Shown: positions 10,601 through 17,915 of the stretch, one piece after another
How positions within the stretch are numbered: the stretch's first letter is position 1
How the letters are laid out: every line of letters begins with the position of its first letter
From: Spirosomataceae bacterium TFI 002
Lineage (GTDB): Bacteria > Bacteroidota > Bacteroidia > Cytophagales > Spirosomataceae
NCBI GenBank assembly: GCA_900230115.1
Contig: LT907983.1
Span: 1,550,001-1,614,000, forward strand
Direction of reading: 5' to 3'
DNA: 64,000 nt
Notes under the pieces: model-generated
Seen by the model: only the letters and a program-made list of their open reading frames with translations
What the model was told of the DNA's origin: nothing
Database searches by the model: none
Position numbers and translations under genes: made by a program

Positions 10601-11147
10601 CACCCGACATGATTTTAATTATTCAAGTACCAGCTATATAGAAAACTTAGGGAATGGACAATTTAAGCTTAGAGCCCTACCCATTGAAGCTCAATATGCT
10701 CCTATAAATGGAATAGTCGTCGACGATTTCAATTCGGATGGCTCCCTTGACCTATTGCTCACTGGAAACAACTTTGGAAATGAATTAGTCGTAGGTCAAT
10801 ATGATGCGTTCAATGGCTTATATTTAATGGGGAATGGCAAAGGAGACTTTGTGGTAAAAAAGCATTCAGGCTTTATGGTTACTGGGGATGCAAAATCACT
10901 TGTCGAAATTATGGGTGCAAACAATGAATTGAAACTTATCTCAGCACAGAACAATAGTGCAGCTAAGCTATTCACAAGCAGTATCTTTGGAAAAGTGATA
11001 ATACCTAAAACAAATGATAGGCTTCTAAGCTATAAATTGAACGGGAAAGTAATAAGGAAAGAATTATACTGGGGATCATCGTACCTTTCACAGTCTACAC
11101 GAAAGCAGCTTATCCCAGAAGGAGCAAGTGAAGTCAGATTGGAGTAA
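7665..11147 (+). CDS. Large VCBS/FG-GAP repeat lipoprotein with ASPIC/UnbV-type domain
   Basis: A 1160-residue lipoprotein (lipobox VILSC, cysteine 17) built from two beta-propeller halves. About fourteen calcium-loop motifs of the form D-x-[DN]-x-[DN]-G are visible, for example DFNNDGLND, DFDNDGDLD, DIDRDGWKD, DVNGDGIDD and DADSDGDLD. Between the halves, around residues 540-590, lies an ASPIC/UnbV-like segment (RGYKSTVEKVCQIGLG, then VRVIWPNGK). Such proteins often follow SusCD pairs in Cytophagales and are thought to act at the cell surface. The exact role is unknown. It has its own promoter box, so it need not be in the susCD transcript. Its 3' end almost touches the convergent zinc-ribbon gene. 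Confidence 0.9.
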   Translation: MKKCLYLLPIFLVILSCSNKEQVFELISSSESGVSFQNTVIENDSINILTFDYTYNGGGVALADFNNDGLNDIFFSANMSGNKLYINNGNFKFTDVSKKIGLEGFKQWCTAAIAVDINQDNLMDIYVPVSSTRNTIPEKRQNLLFVNKGLNQEGLPIFNEESKLYGVNDDGFSEGAAFFDFDNDGDLDLYVLTNVIDQNPNLIRPKLLDGSHPNTDRLYENMGKDATGIPQFKNISNQAGITIEGFGLGINIVDIDRDGWKDIYITNDYAADDLLYHNNGDGTFSDIAKKYFKHTSNSAMGNDIADINNDGLMDILSLDMMPAVNIRKKMFAPDNSTELYRRSDQYGYTYQHMRNTLQLNSGLGESFQEIGLLAGISETDWSWTPSLADFNIDGFRDLLVTNGFPKDVTDKDFMTYRANSEQVAGKEYLLTQIPQVKISNYAFKNTNGLQFEDVTDKWGLNIPSFSSGAAYADLDNDGDLDYVVNNTNQECFLYKNTTIEKAKENEKQFVRLQFDGNNQGIGVIVEADISDHNDFIWENNPYRGYKSTVEKVCQIGLGDKTLIPEVRVIWPNGKVNIFKNLTASRETIVVKQNDATDYNKDLVRSEKPLFTNDENFNWVHNERPFLDYNIQNLIPFKLSQQGPAMAVGDVNGDGIDDVFVGGAKYKKGIFLIQNKNGSFSKQDLLPAIDTTTKKSEDTGVLLFDADSDGDLDLYIVSGGNEDYPDSESFNDRLYQNEGGKFIDVSYELPKNVISGSCVRAGDIDNDGDLDLFVAGRLAPTAYPKATSSVILMNLSKGNKIHFSDVTRSICPELQNFGLISDAIWTDFNNDKKLDLISLGDFDSIHFFENNGKKLVKKEITGLEEYKGVWTSINGGDFDGDGDIDYIAGNLGENIRFKGTPKEPAILLSGDFDNNGIYDVIPFHYVLSGDGSPKKVMVPYNGKGDISKQLNVLRTRFVDFKSYATATINNVLTQEELAKATRHDFNYSSTSYIENLGNGQFKLRALPIEAQYAPINGIVVDDFNSDGSLDLLLTGNNFGNELVVGQYDAFNGLYLMGNGKGDFVVKKHSGFMVTGDAKSLVEIMGANNELKLISAQNNSAAKLFTSSIFGKVIIPKTNDRLLSYKLNGKVIRKELYWGSSYLSQSTRKQLIPEGASEVRLE

Positions 11148-11152
11148 CATCT

Positions 11153-11521
11153 TTAATCCTCTTCATTTTTCCCTCGATTATCTTTTACGATTAGGTAAAA
11201 GTTATTGTCTAGCTCAAGGTATCCATAGTCATACACAAAATGGTATGTGCTGCCCTTTTTAGTTGTACGAATACTTGTGATGAGGTTAAAGTCGAAACCC
11301 TTCGAATTTAACGTACTCCACGTTGTTTTAGCTTTTTCTTCCCCGCATATTCTTTCTAAGATTCTTCTATTTTTTCGAAGAGCATTGTTGGTATTGCGTA
11401 CCAGACTTATGCTATCAGTATTGAGCTTATTATTGTATGTATTTCTACACAAATCCGAACAAAACTTTTTATCGGCTCTCCCTTGAATAGGAGTTCCACA
11501 TTCTAGACAATGAGTGGGCAT
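11153..11521 (-). CDS. Small zinc-ribbon protein of unknown function
   Basis: A 122-residue protein with an N-terminal four-cysteine zinc ribbon: HCLECG (C5, C8) and KFCSDLCRNTYNNK (C21, C25). Similar ribbons are found in small DNA- or RNA-associated Bacteroidota proteins often annotated as hypothetical. The remainder (residues 30-122) is a helical segment followed by beta-strand-like YHFVYDYGYLEL and FYLIVKDN. It is convergent with the VCBS gene, with only five bases between stops. A role in nucleic-acid binding is inference only. Confidence 0.75.
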   Translation of the reverse strand: MPTHCLECGTPIQGRADKKFCSDLCRNTYNNKLNTDSISLVRNTNNALRKNRRILERICGEEKAKTTWSTLNSKGFDFNLITSIRTTKKGSTYHFVYDYGYLELDNNFYLIVKDNRGKNEED

Positions 11522-11561
11522 AGTGCTTAAAACAATAGTGATTCTTAATAAAACTATAAAG

Positions 11562-11612
11562 AAAAACTCACTTTTCGAGCAAATGACGTGTCATTTTACT
11601 AAAAAAGTGAGT
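11562..11612 (-). terminator. Terminator of the DPP-IV-like gene, with a palindrome nested in its loop
   Basis: A perfect ten-base outer stem (ACTCACTTTT at 11566 and AAAAGTGAGT at 11603) encloses a second perfect palindrome, AAATGAC-GT-GTCATTT at 11581-11596. Read on the minus strand the outer stem runs into TTTTTC, as expected for a terminator of the peptidase gene. The nested palindrome is unusual. Confidence 0.6.
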
Positions 11613-11646
11613 CTATAATTTTAAGAAATAAGGTTTCCTCGTTCTT

Positions 11647-13812
11647 TTAGTCTTTTATCAAAAACTCCTTTGGAGGAACTCCTTTCATCAAGTGTTGCAC
11701 AAAATAATCCCATCTCCTACGCATGATGTAATTCCTGTCACCACCATAGCTGTGGCGAGCATTTGGCAATAAAATAAAATCGAAATCCTTATTGGCCTTA
11801 ATTAAAGCATCGAGAACCAAATAAGAGTTATAGGGAGGTACATTATCATCTAATCCGCCGTGAATAACTAATAACTTACCTAATAGATTTTTAGCAATTG
11901 TTTGATTCGCTTGAAGCTCATAATTAGTAGGACCTTCAGCATTGATAGTTTCTAAACCATTATATCGCTCTCCCCAATCATCTTCATAATTTCTATTATC
12001 ATGATTCCCCGACTCCGAGATTCCAACTTTGAAAAACTCTGGATATTTAAACATTGCGGCTCCAGTAGCAAAACCACCACCTGAATGTCCCCATATTCCT
12101 ACTCTATCCAAATCCATGTATGGGTTTTTAGCCTTCAATTGTTTCAAGCCAGCAATCTGATCTGGCAGCGTGTTTTCTCCCATGTTGCCATAACATGCAT
12201 CGTGAAAAGACTTTGATCTTCCGGGGTTGCAACTACCTTCTAACTGTACAACAATAAAGCCCAATTCTGCCAATGCTTGATTATCATTCCTTGCAGCTCT
12301 AAAATTCCAAGAACCTACACTTCCGCCTTGAGGACCTGGGTAAATATATACGATAACTGGATACTTTTTAGTGGGATCAAGGTCTGTAGGAGTATACATG
12401 AGTCCATACAAATCCCATTTTCCATCTGCCGACTTTACACTATATGGTATGTTAGTTTTCCATCCAGTTGATTTTAATCTACTGATATCCGTTTTGGCAA
12501 GTACTGTAACAAGTTCCCCTTTGGTATTTCTAATTTCATGTACTGGCGGAACATTGGGTTGTGAGTAAGAGTCTAGGAAATACTTATTATCAGGAGAAAA
12601 AGTGATGTTATGATTCCCAAGACCTTGGCTCAACATTTTCAAGTTTTTACCATCTAAACCCACTTTATATAGATACCTAAAATATGGGTTTATGGATTTG
12701 TCCTTTCCAGCAGCTGTAAAGTAAATTTCTCTATTAGCTTCATCAAGGTACAATACTTCGTACACTACAAATTCGCCACTTGTAATCTGATTCTTAACTT
12801 TTCCAGTTTTGGCATTGTAGAGGTATAGGTGTCCCCAATCGCTTCTCTGAGAGTACCATATTATTTCATCAGTTTTAGATAAATATTTCCAATTGACAGA
12901 ACCTCTACCCGATTCAAATTGAGTTTCAACTACTTCTTCAAAAATGTCCTTAACCTCACCAGTTTTGGTATTCGCTATACGAACCTTGGCCTCTTTATGG
13001 TCCCTACTTGTAGAAACAAATGCCAAGCTTTGAAAATCGTCGCTCCAAGCAACATCGCCCAAACTTCCATCACAAGCAATATCATCGCAAAGTGTACCTC
13101 TTCTAGCATCGGGACTCATATTAAGCCTCGTTATTTTAGGAGTGTTTTCAAGGTCGATAATGACTCTGTGTATTCTTATAATATCTTCATCACCAGGAAG
13201 TGGATATTTCCATGCTTGTAATTCTGGAGCACCTACAGTAGTTTTCACCAAATACATGTCTTTCACATGACGTTGATCTTGCTGATAAGTTGCTATTTTT
13301 TTTGAGTCTGGAGACCAGCTTACAATTGGTCTGTCACTATGTTTCCAACCTGCATTATCGGTTGCGTATCCAAAGTCTTTAACCCCGTCGGTTGTAAGGG
13401 CAGATTCCGAATTAGTTGCCACATCTCTAATCCACAAATTCCAGTTTTTTATAAAAAGCACTTTCTTACCATCAGGTGAAGTCACCTCATTTCTATTTGG
13501 TCTTGAACCATCGATTTGTTCAATTCCTGCTTTTGAAAATAGATCGTCTTTGGAATCAGCTTCGAGCCAAGTTTTACTTTTGGGATCGTATAATTTGAAT
13601 GACTCTTTGTTTGAAACTTCTGTCTCAAACCAAACTCGACCATCGGCTAGCCACCTAGGTCTGATATCGTTGTCAATGTACTTTTCGACATTCGAGCTCA
13701 GTGTATTTACGGCTCTTTGATAATCGCCTTCGGTATAAACTCTATTGGTTTGTCCTTGAGAAGAAAACATGGTAAAAATTGAAAGAATTAAGAATAAGAT
13801 TGGGGTTTTCAT
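11647..13812 (-). CDS. S9 family dipeptidyl peptidase IV-like exopeptidase
   Basis: A 721-residue secreted serine peptidase. A signal peptide (about 1-20, ending SSQGQ) is followed by a DPP-IV-type beta-propeller to about residue 460, containing WSPDSKKIATYQQDQRHV and ITFSPDNKYFLD. The alpha/beta-hydrolase domain carries a catalytic triad by family pattern: Ser577 in GHSGGG, Asp655 in HGGLDDNV and His687 in NARHSYGG. Prolyl dipeptidyl peptidases release N-terminal Xaa-Pro dipeptides in the periplasm. The nucleophile elbow is GHSGG rather than the GWSYGG of classical DPP-IV. A cytosolic-type Xaa-Pro aminopeptidase is encoded nearby, so the region holds two proline-directed peptidases. Confidence 0.92.
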   Translation of the reverse strand: MKTPILFLILSIFTMFSSQGQTNRVYTEGDYQRAVNTLSSNVEKYIDNDIRPRWLADGRVWFETEVSNKESFKLYDPKSKTWLEADSKDDLFSKAGIEQIDGSRPNRNEVTSPDGKKVLFIKNWNLWIRDVATNSESALTTDGVKDFGYATDNAGWKHSDRPIVSWSPDSKKIATYQQDQRHVKDMYLVKTTVGAPELQAWKYPLPGDEDIIRIHRVIIDLENTPKITRLNMSPDARRGTLCDDIACDGSLGDVAWSDDFQSLAFVSTSRDHKEAKVRIANTKTGEVKDIFEEVVETQFESGRGSVNWKYLSKTDEIIWYSQRSDWGHLYLYNAKTGKVKNQITSGEFVVYEVLYLDEANREIYFTAAGKDKSINPYFRYLYKVGLDGKNLKMLSQGLGNHNITFSPDNKYFLDSYSQPNVPPVHEIRNTKGELVTVLAKTDISRLKSTGWKTNIPYSVKSADGKWDLYGLMYTPTDLDPTKKYPVIVYIYPGPQGGSVGSWNFRAARNDNQALAELGFIVVQLEGSCNPGRSKSFHDACYGNMGENTLPDQIAGLKQLKAKNPYMDLDRVGIWGHSGGGFATGAAMFKYPEFFKVGISESGNHDNRNYEDDWGERYNGLETINAEGPTNYELQANQTIAKNLLGKLLVIHGGLDDNVPPYNSYLVLDALIKANKDFDFILLPNARHSYGGDRNYIMRRRWDYFVQHLMKGVPPKEFLIKD

Positions 13813-14222
13813 TATGCTCGTTTATTGATGTTCTAAACAAGAGTCATTTCAACTAAGAAATAGTTGCTCTATTGCTATTCGCAAATTAGGTATAAAATGT
13901 TTTCAGCAAAGTAATTTATAAAAAGATATCATTTGAAATCAATCTTTAATTTGTTTCAAAAACTATAGAGGACAATTTTTCTATTCGAAAACAAAAAAGT
14001 ATAAAGCATACCTTTTAACCAAAAAGCCTCCCCATTTACCTCAAATCCACAATTTTGACCAAATCATAAACGACAGTAAACGATTACAAACGTTTTTATA
14101 CGTATACAAGTGGTTAAAATCCGACTATCGTTTACACTCCTCACCACCTTTGCATTGTCGAAATGAAACAACGACCTCTCCCATACTCGGGTTTGATTTT
14201 TAAACAATAAATACATACACAA
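13813..14222. other. Divergent intergenic region with inverted repeats near the ssb side
   Basis: This 410-base gap must hold promoters for the peptidase on one side and ssb on the other. It has no convincing reading frame. The half near ssb contains the heptamer TAAACGA twice (14067, 14077), a perfect inverted repeat GTAAACGAT (14076-14084) / ATCGTTTAC (14127-14135), and between them the palindrome TATACGTATA (14097-14106). These could be operator sites. The half near the peptidase is AT-rich and shows nothing I can name. Confidence 0.5.
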
Positions 14223-14546
14223 ATGAACACAGTAAAATTAGTAGGTAACGTAGGAAAAGAAGTAGTAGTAAAAGACACCGTGAATAGCAAACTGGCGACT
14301 TTCAGTCTTGCTACAAACGAAAAGTACACGGATAAAAACAATCAAGAAGTAAAGAATACTACATGGCACAATATAGTTGCGTGGGGCAAAATGGCCGAAG
14401 CATGTGAGAAGCTTTTAAGTAAAGGAAAGTTTGTAAGCATTGAAGGAAAAATCGTTTACCGTCAATATGAAAATGCCCAAAACCAAAAAGTGAATGTGAC
14501 AGAAATCCAAGCCTACAAAGTAGAAGAAGTTACGGCTAAAGCGTAA
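14223..14546 (+). CDS. ssb: Short single-stranded DNA-binding protein, first paralogue
   Basis: A 107-residue protein made of a single OB fold. It begins MNTVKLVGNVGKEVVVK and carries the SSB core motifs LATFSLATNE and TTWHNIVAWGK, then GKFVSIEGKI. It ends at ..EEVTAKA and lacks the flexible linker and acidic tip (DDDIPF type) with which housekeeping SSB recruits repair partners. It is therefore more likely an accessory SSB than the essential one. A second copy lies about 520 bases downstream, with a GxxExxY gene between them. An inverted-repeat-rich leader suggests regulation. Confidence 0.9.
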   Translation: MNTVKLVGNVGKEVVVKDTVNSKLATFSLATNEKYTDKNNQEVKNTTWHNIVAWGKMAEACEKLLSKGKFVSIEGKIVYRQYENAQNQKVNVTEIQAYKVEEVTAKA

Positions 14547-14555
14547 CTCATTTTC

Positions 14556-14584
14556 GAACCACAAAGACACCAAAACACCAAGAC
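14556..14584 (+). repeat. Left copy of an inverted repeat flanking the GxxExxY gene
   Basis: Begins GAACCACAAAGACACCAAAA and ends just before the ATG of the GxxExxY gene. It matches the reverse complement of the copy at 15003-15031 at 20 of 29 positions. Repeats of this CACnAAG type are, as I recall, found next to GxxExxY genes in many bacteria. Confidence 0.6.
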
Positions 14585-14585
14585 T

Positions 14586-14990
14586 ATGTATGATTCCGAT
14601 GATTTCGAAAAACTAGACCTTAGAACTGAAAATATTGCCAGAGAAATAGTAGACTCCGCAATAAGAGTACATAAGCAAATGGGTCCAGGTCTTTTAGAAA
14701 GTATTTATGAAACTTGCATGACTCATGAATTAAAATCAAAAGGTTTTGTGGTAGAAAGACAAAAACAAATTTCTCTTAAATACGGCAATATTGTGTTAGA
14801 AGAATACTTAAGACTTGATATGCTGATTGAAGGTAAAATAATTATTGAGATTAAATCCGCAGAGAAAAGCCACGCTGTATGGAAAGCACAACTGCTTAGT
14901 TATTTGAAACTCACCGATAATAGGCTGGGATTTCTCTTAAACTTCAATGTGCCTCTAATGAAGCATGGAATAAGAAGATTTATTAAATAA
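14586..14990 (+). CDS. GxxExxY protein (PD-(D/E)XK-like small protein)
   Basis: A 134-residue protein with the family signature G35-LL-E38-SI-Y41, preceded by AIRVHKQMGPG. The centre carries a nuclease-like D-x(n)-E-x-K arrangement in RLDMLIEGKIIIEIKSAEK, followed by QLLSYLKLTDNRLGFLLNFN, all typical of GxxExxY proteins. Their function is unknown; the fold resembles PD-(D/E)XK nucleases. The gene sits between two ssb paralogues and is enclosed by an imperfect inverted repeat that touches its start codon, as if it had been inserted as a cassette. Confidence 0.9.
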   Translation: MYDSDDFEKLDLRTENIAREIVDSAIRVHKQMGPGLLESIYETCMTHELKSKGFVVERQKQISLKYGNIVLEEYLRLDMLIEGKIIIEIKSAEKSHAVWKAQLLSYLKLTDNRLGFLLNFNVPLMKHGIRRFIK

Positions 14991-15002
14991 AATAGAAAAA
15001 TG

Positions 15003-15031
15003 AACTTCGTGGCCTAGTGCCTTCGTGGTTC
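15003..15031 (-). repeat. Right copy of an inverted repeat flanking the GxxExxY gene
   Basis: Read on the minus strand it begins GAACCACGAAGGCACTAGG and pairs with the copy before the GxxExxY start codon at 20 of 29 positions. It starts 12 bases after the stop codon, so the two copies tightly bracket the gene. Confidence 0.6.
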
Positions 15032-15070
15032 AGAACAAGAACAGCGATGTTCACAAAATAAAAGAAAAAT

Positions 15071-15418
15071 ATGAATTCAGTTAAATTAATAGGAAACGTA
15101 GGAAATGGAGTGCAAATAAAAGAAACTCCAAATAGCAAATTGGCAACATTTAGCCTTGCAACAAATGAAACTTATACCAACAAATTAAACGAAGAAGTGC
15201 GTAACACCACATGGCACAATGTAGTCGCTTGGGGAAAACTTGCCGATGAGTGTGAAGGCCTTATTGTAAAAGGGAAATTTGTAAACATAGAGGGTAAATT
15301 AAATACTCGCAGCTACAAAAATAAGAATGATCAAACTGTCTATGTTACAGAAGTTGTAGCATTCAAAGTAAATGAAGTTCAGGCGAGCAAGCCAAAAGAA
15401 AGAATGTTTATACTTTAA
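15071..15418 (+). CDS. ssb: Short single-stranded DNA-binding protein, second paralogue
   Basis: A 115-residue single-OB-fold SSB closely related to the first copy: MNSVKLIGNVGNGVQIK, LATFSLATNE, TTWHNVVAWGK and GKFVNIEGKL. It also lacks the acidic C-terminal tip, ending ..ASKPKERMFIL. The two copies probably arose by tandem duplication, with the GxxExxY cassette arriving between them before or after. Accessory roles such as natural transformation or mobile-DNA maintenance are possible but nothing here proves one. Confidence 0.9.
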   Translation: MNSVKLIGNVGNGVQIKETPNSKLATFSLATNETYTNKLNEEVRNTTWHNVVAWGKLADECEGLIVKGKFVNIEGKLNTRSYKNKNDQTVYVTEVVAFKVNEVQASKPKERMFIL

Positions 15419-15442
15419 ATAAAATCATGAAAAATCGAGCAA

Positions 15443-15482
15443 AGAGCTACTTGCACTAAAAGCTGGTAGCTCTATTTTTTCA
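15443..15482 (+). terminator. Terminator after ssb, with possible pseudoknot
   Basis: Perfect eight-base stem AGAGCTAC (15443-15450) / GTAGCTCT (15466-15473) followed by ATTTTTTC. The loop contains TTGCACTA (15451-15458), which is exactly complementary to TAGTGCAA at 15487-15494 beyond the T tract, so an H-type pseudoknot could form. Confidence 0.7.
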
Positions 15483-15540
15483 ATTCTAGTGCAAAATCCT
15501 ACATAGCAAATCGTAACTTGCAAGCTGAATTGAAAGAACT

Positions 15541-16914
15541 ATGAGATTATTTCCAGCAGAGACCTACAAGAAAAGAAGAGAGCAGCTATTATCACAATTG
15601 AATGGAGGAGTTTACCTTATAATGGGTAACAATGAATCTCCAATGAACTGTAAAGACAACACCTACAGGTTCAGACAAGACAGTAACTTCTTGTACTTTT
15701 TTGGATTGAATATACCCAATGTAGCAGCAACACTCGATGCATCTACTGGAAATGTAACATTATACGGAAACGATTTTTCTGTGGTAGATGTGATTTGGAT
15801 GGGGCAGCAAGCTACCATGAAAGAACTTGGTGCACAGGTAGGAGTTGAAAACACCAAGCCCTTCTCCGCATTGGCAACTGACTTGAAAAATGATGTAAAC
15901 TACCTTCCGCCTTATCGACATGATAGAGTGATTTTCCTAGCAGATATTTTGAAAAAATCTACTACCGAAATAAGTTCTGAATTTTCTGTTCCACTTATTG
16001 AAGCAGTAGTAAAATTACGCTCTGTAAAAGATGATTTGGAAATTGCTGAAATGACAGAAGCTGTGAATATTTCACGAGAACTGCATATCAATGCCATGCA
16101 AATCGTAGCATCAGGCAAAAAAGAATACGAAATAGTTGCTGAAATCTATGCGACAGCCAAGCGATCCAATTGCTACTTGGCTTATCCAGCTATTTGTACC
16201 GTCAATGGTCAAACTTTACACAATCATTATCATGGCAATACACTTCAAGAAAGTGATTTGTTCCTAAATGACTCTGGAGCAGAAAATGACATGTGCTATT
16301 CTGGAGATATTACTAGAACCATTCCTGTTTCTAAAAGATTTTCGAACCAGCAAAAAGACATTTATAATTTAGTATTAAAGATGGAAGAGGACTGCATTGC
16401 AGATCTCAAACCTGGCTTACTGAATCGTGATAGTCACCTCGCTGCCAATAGAATCATGCTAAATGGTCTAAAAGAACAAGGACTTGTAAAAGGTGATGTG
16501 GATACAATGGTGGAACTTGGTGTAGGTGGATTATTCATGCCACACGGCCTTGGTCACATGATTGGCTTGGATGTACATGACATGGAAGACCTAGGAGAAA
16601 AATACGTTGGTTATAGAGAAGGTTTAGAGCGTAGTACACAGTTAGGTTTAAAATCACTTAGACTAGCAAAAGAACTAGAAGAAGGTTTTGTAATTACTGT
16701 AGAACCAGGCATTTACTTCATCCCAGAATTGATTAAAAAGTGGCGTGCAGAAAAGATGTTCACTGACTTTATCAACTACGAAAAACTAGAAAACTATTAC
16801 GACTTTGGTGGAATACGTATTGAAGACGATGTACTCATAACCGCCGAAGGTTCGCAGGTTTTAGGAAAAAGAATTCCAAAAACAACCGAAGAGATAGAAG
16901 GACTACACTGTTAA
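15541..16914 (+). CDS. M24B Xaa-Pro aminopeptidase (PepP-like)
   Basis: A 457-residue metallopeptidase that removes N-terminal residues preceding proline. It has a creatinase-type N domain (about 1-165, with DSNFLYFFG) and a pita-bread catalytic domain. By alignment to the family pattern, likely metal ligands are Asp244 (NDSGAEN), Asp256 (SGDITRT), His339 (HGLGHMIGLDVHD), Glu388 (VEPGIYF) and Glu428 (GGIRIEDD). No signal peptide is present, so it should be cytosolic. The first ligand loop reads NDSG instead of the common DAG. The 3' end overlaps the convergent lipoprotein gene by four bases. Confidence 0.93.
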   Translation: MRLFPAETYKKRREQLLSQLNGGVYLIMGNNESPMNCKDNTYRFRQDSNFLYFFGLNIPNVAATLDASTGNVTLYGNDFSVVDVIWMGQQATMKELGAQVGVENTKPFSALATDLKNDVNYLPPYRHDRVIFLADILKKSTTEISSEFSVPLIEAVVKLRSVKDDLEIAEMTEAVNISRELHINAMQIVASGKKEYEIVAEIYATAKRSNCYLAYPAICTVNGQTLHNHYHGNTLQESDLFLNDSGAENDMCYSGDITRTIPVSKRFSNQQKDIYNLVLKMEEDCIADLKPGLLNRDSHLAANRIMLNGLKEQGLVKGDVDTMVELGVGGLFMPHGLGHMIGLDVHDMEDLGEKYVGYREGLERSTQLGLKSLRLAKELEEGFVITVEPGIYFIPELIKKWRAEKMFTDFINYEKLENYYDFGGIRIEDDVLITAEGSQVLGKRIPKTTEEIEGLHC

Positions 16915-17306
16915 GGGCAAATAGGAACTATAGTTTGATCTCCAAATTTCAAACTATAGTTCTGCATTATTTCTAGTGAATCTACCATGACAGATAGCTC
17001 TAGTATATCACCTTTAATTTGACCACTGTATATTGCAGGAAAAGCTCGGCTATAGTTTTCATCTGGAGGTGGAGGGCCAGATAGTCGGCTATAGGTTCCT
17101 GATAATTTAAAACTATTCTTTCCATCGAGTTTGATTGAAAGTGGAATAGCTCCTGTAGCACAGGTAAATTGAATGCTTGCATTTTCTTCATTCACCGACA
17201 TACTTGCCGTATCACTTCCCCATACACCCACATCAAGCAATGCAGAAGGATTAGTCTCACAACTAACTAGTAGTAAACAAAATAGAACCAATTGTAGCTT
17301 TTTCAT
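16911..17306 (-). CDS. Small lipoprotein of unknown function
   Basis: A 131-residue lipoprotein with lipobox LLVSC (cysteine 16). The mature part is beta-rich with the segments ASIQFTCATGAIPLSIKLDG and FKLSGTYSRLSGPPPP, ending in VPICP, and holds two further cysteines that could form a disulphide. I do not recognise the family. The pattern (substance added to a tag, SGTY, IYSGQIKGDILELSV) resembles small lipoproteins that report on excess or binding of a ligand, but no function can be given. Confidence 0.7.
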   Translation of the reverse strand: MKKLQLVLFCLLLVSCETNPSALLDVGVWGSDTASMSVNEENASIQFTCATGAIPLSIKLDGKNSFKLSGTYSRLSGPPPPDENYSRAFPAIYSGQIKGDILELSVMVDSLEIMQNYSLKFGDQTIVPICP

Positions 17307-17392
17307 ACAATAGAGACGCTAAACTGTATACGATAGTTGGAAATGTAGTTTCAAAAAACTAATTTTCTTATCCTAACCAAAAACTAATCACT

Positions 17393-17812
17393 ATGGATTT
17401 ATCAAATTTAAACTTTCTAGCCATCATAGTTGGTGGCTTACTTGCATGGGGTTTTGGCTCTTTATGGTACAGCCCTTTGCTCTTCAGCAAAGCTTGGCAA
17501 ACCGAATCTGGTATGACAGATGACGATCTAAAAGATGCCAACATGGCTAAAATATTTGGGGGTAGTTTTGTGCTTATGATAATTATGTCATTTGGAATGG
17601 CAATACTATTGAGAGGACATGACGACCCAGCAGAAATCACCTTACAAACCGGCATTATGCATGGTCTTTATGTAGGCATCATGTTTGTTGCTACGAGTAT
17701 CGGAATCAATCAGTTATACCAAAGAAAATCATTGAAATTATTCTTCATCGATGCAGGATACCAAATCATTATGCTGATGATAATGGGTGCTGTAATAGGT
17801 GCTTGGGCATAG
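17393..17812 (+). CDS. DUF1761 family membrane protein
   Basis: A 139-residue protein with about four membrane segments: residues 8-28, 55-74, 85-104 and 119-138. The start NFLAIIVGGLLAWGFGSLWYSPLLF followed later by FIDAGYQIIMLMIMGAVIGAW is the DUF1761 pattern. The conserved WYSP and the acidic GMTDDDL loop are characteristic. The function of the family is unknown. It is followed by a terminator and then the toxin-antitoxin operon, so it is probably monocistronic. Confidence 0.85.
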   Translation: MDLSNLNFLAIIVGGLLAWGFGSLWYSPLLFSKAWQTESGMTDDDLKDANMAKIFGGSFVLMIIMSFGMAILLRGHDDPAEITLQTGIMHGLYVGIMFVATSIGINQLYQRKSLKLFFIDAGYQIIMLMIMGAVIGAWA

Positions 17813-17835
17813 TAAGCCCCGTACATTATTGAAAA

Positions 17836-17868
17836 CCTCATAAGCCATTACAGCTTTTGAGCTTTTTT
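17836..17868 (+). terminator. Rho-independent terminator of the DUF1761 gene
   Basis: Stem CTCATAAGC/GCTTTTGAG (one mismatch, seven-base loop) followed by CTTTTTT. Confidence 0.6.
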
Positions 17869-17885
17869 CGTTCAAGCCTATTTTT

Positions 17886-17915
17886 TTGAATTGGTTATTT
17901 TTGTACATATATTTG
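17886..17915 (+). promoter_or_regulatory. Promoter of the yefM-yoeB operon (TTG-N19-TATATTTG)
   Basis: A TTG at 17886 and TATATTTG at 17908 are separated by 19 bases, a textbook Bacteroidota arrangement. A second box (TATTTTTG, 17896) lacks a well-placed TTG. Transcription would begin near 17920, about 20 bases before the antitoxin ATG. Confidence 0.6.

Noticed and set aside
14141-14341. Minus-strand open frame of 66 residues overlapping ssb
   Set aside because: It overlaps the start of a convincing ssb gene and its hydrophobic look comes from the complementary codons.
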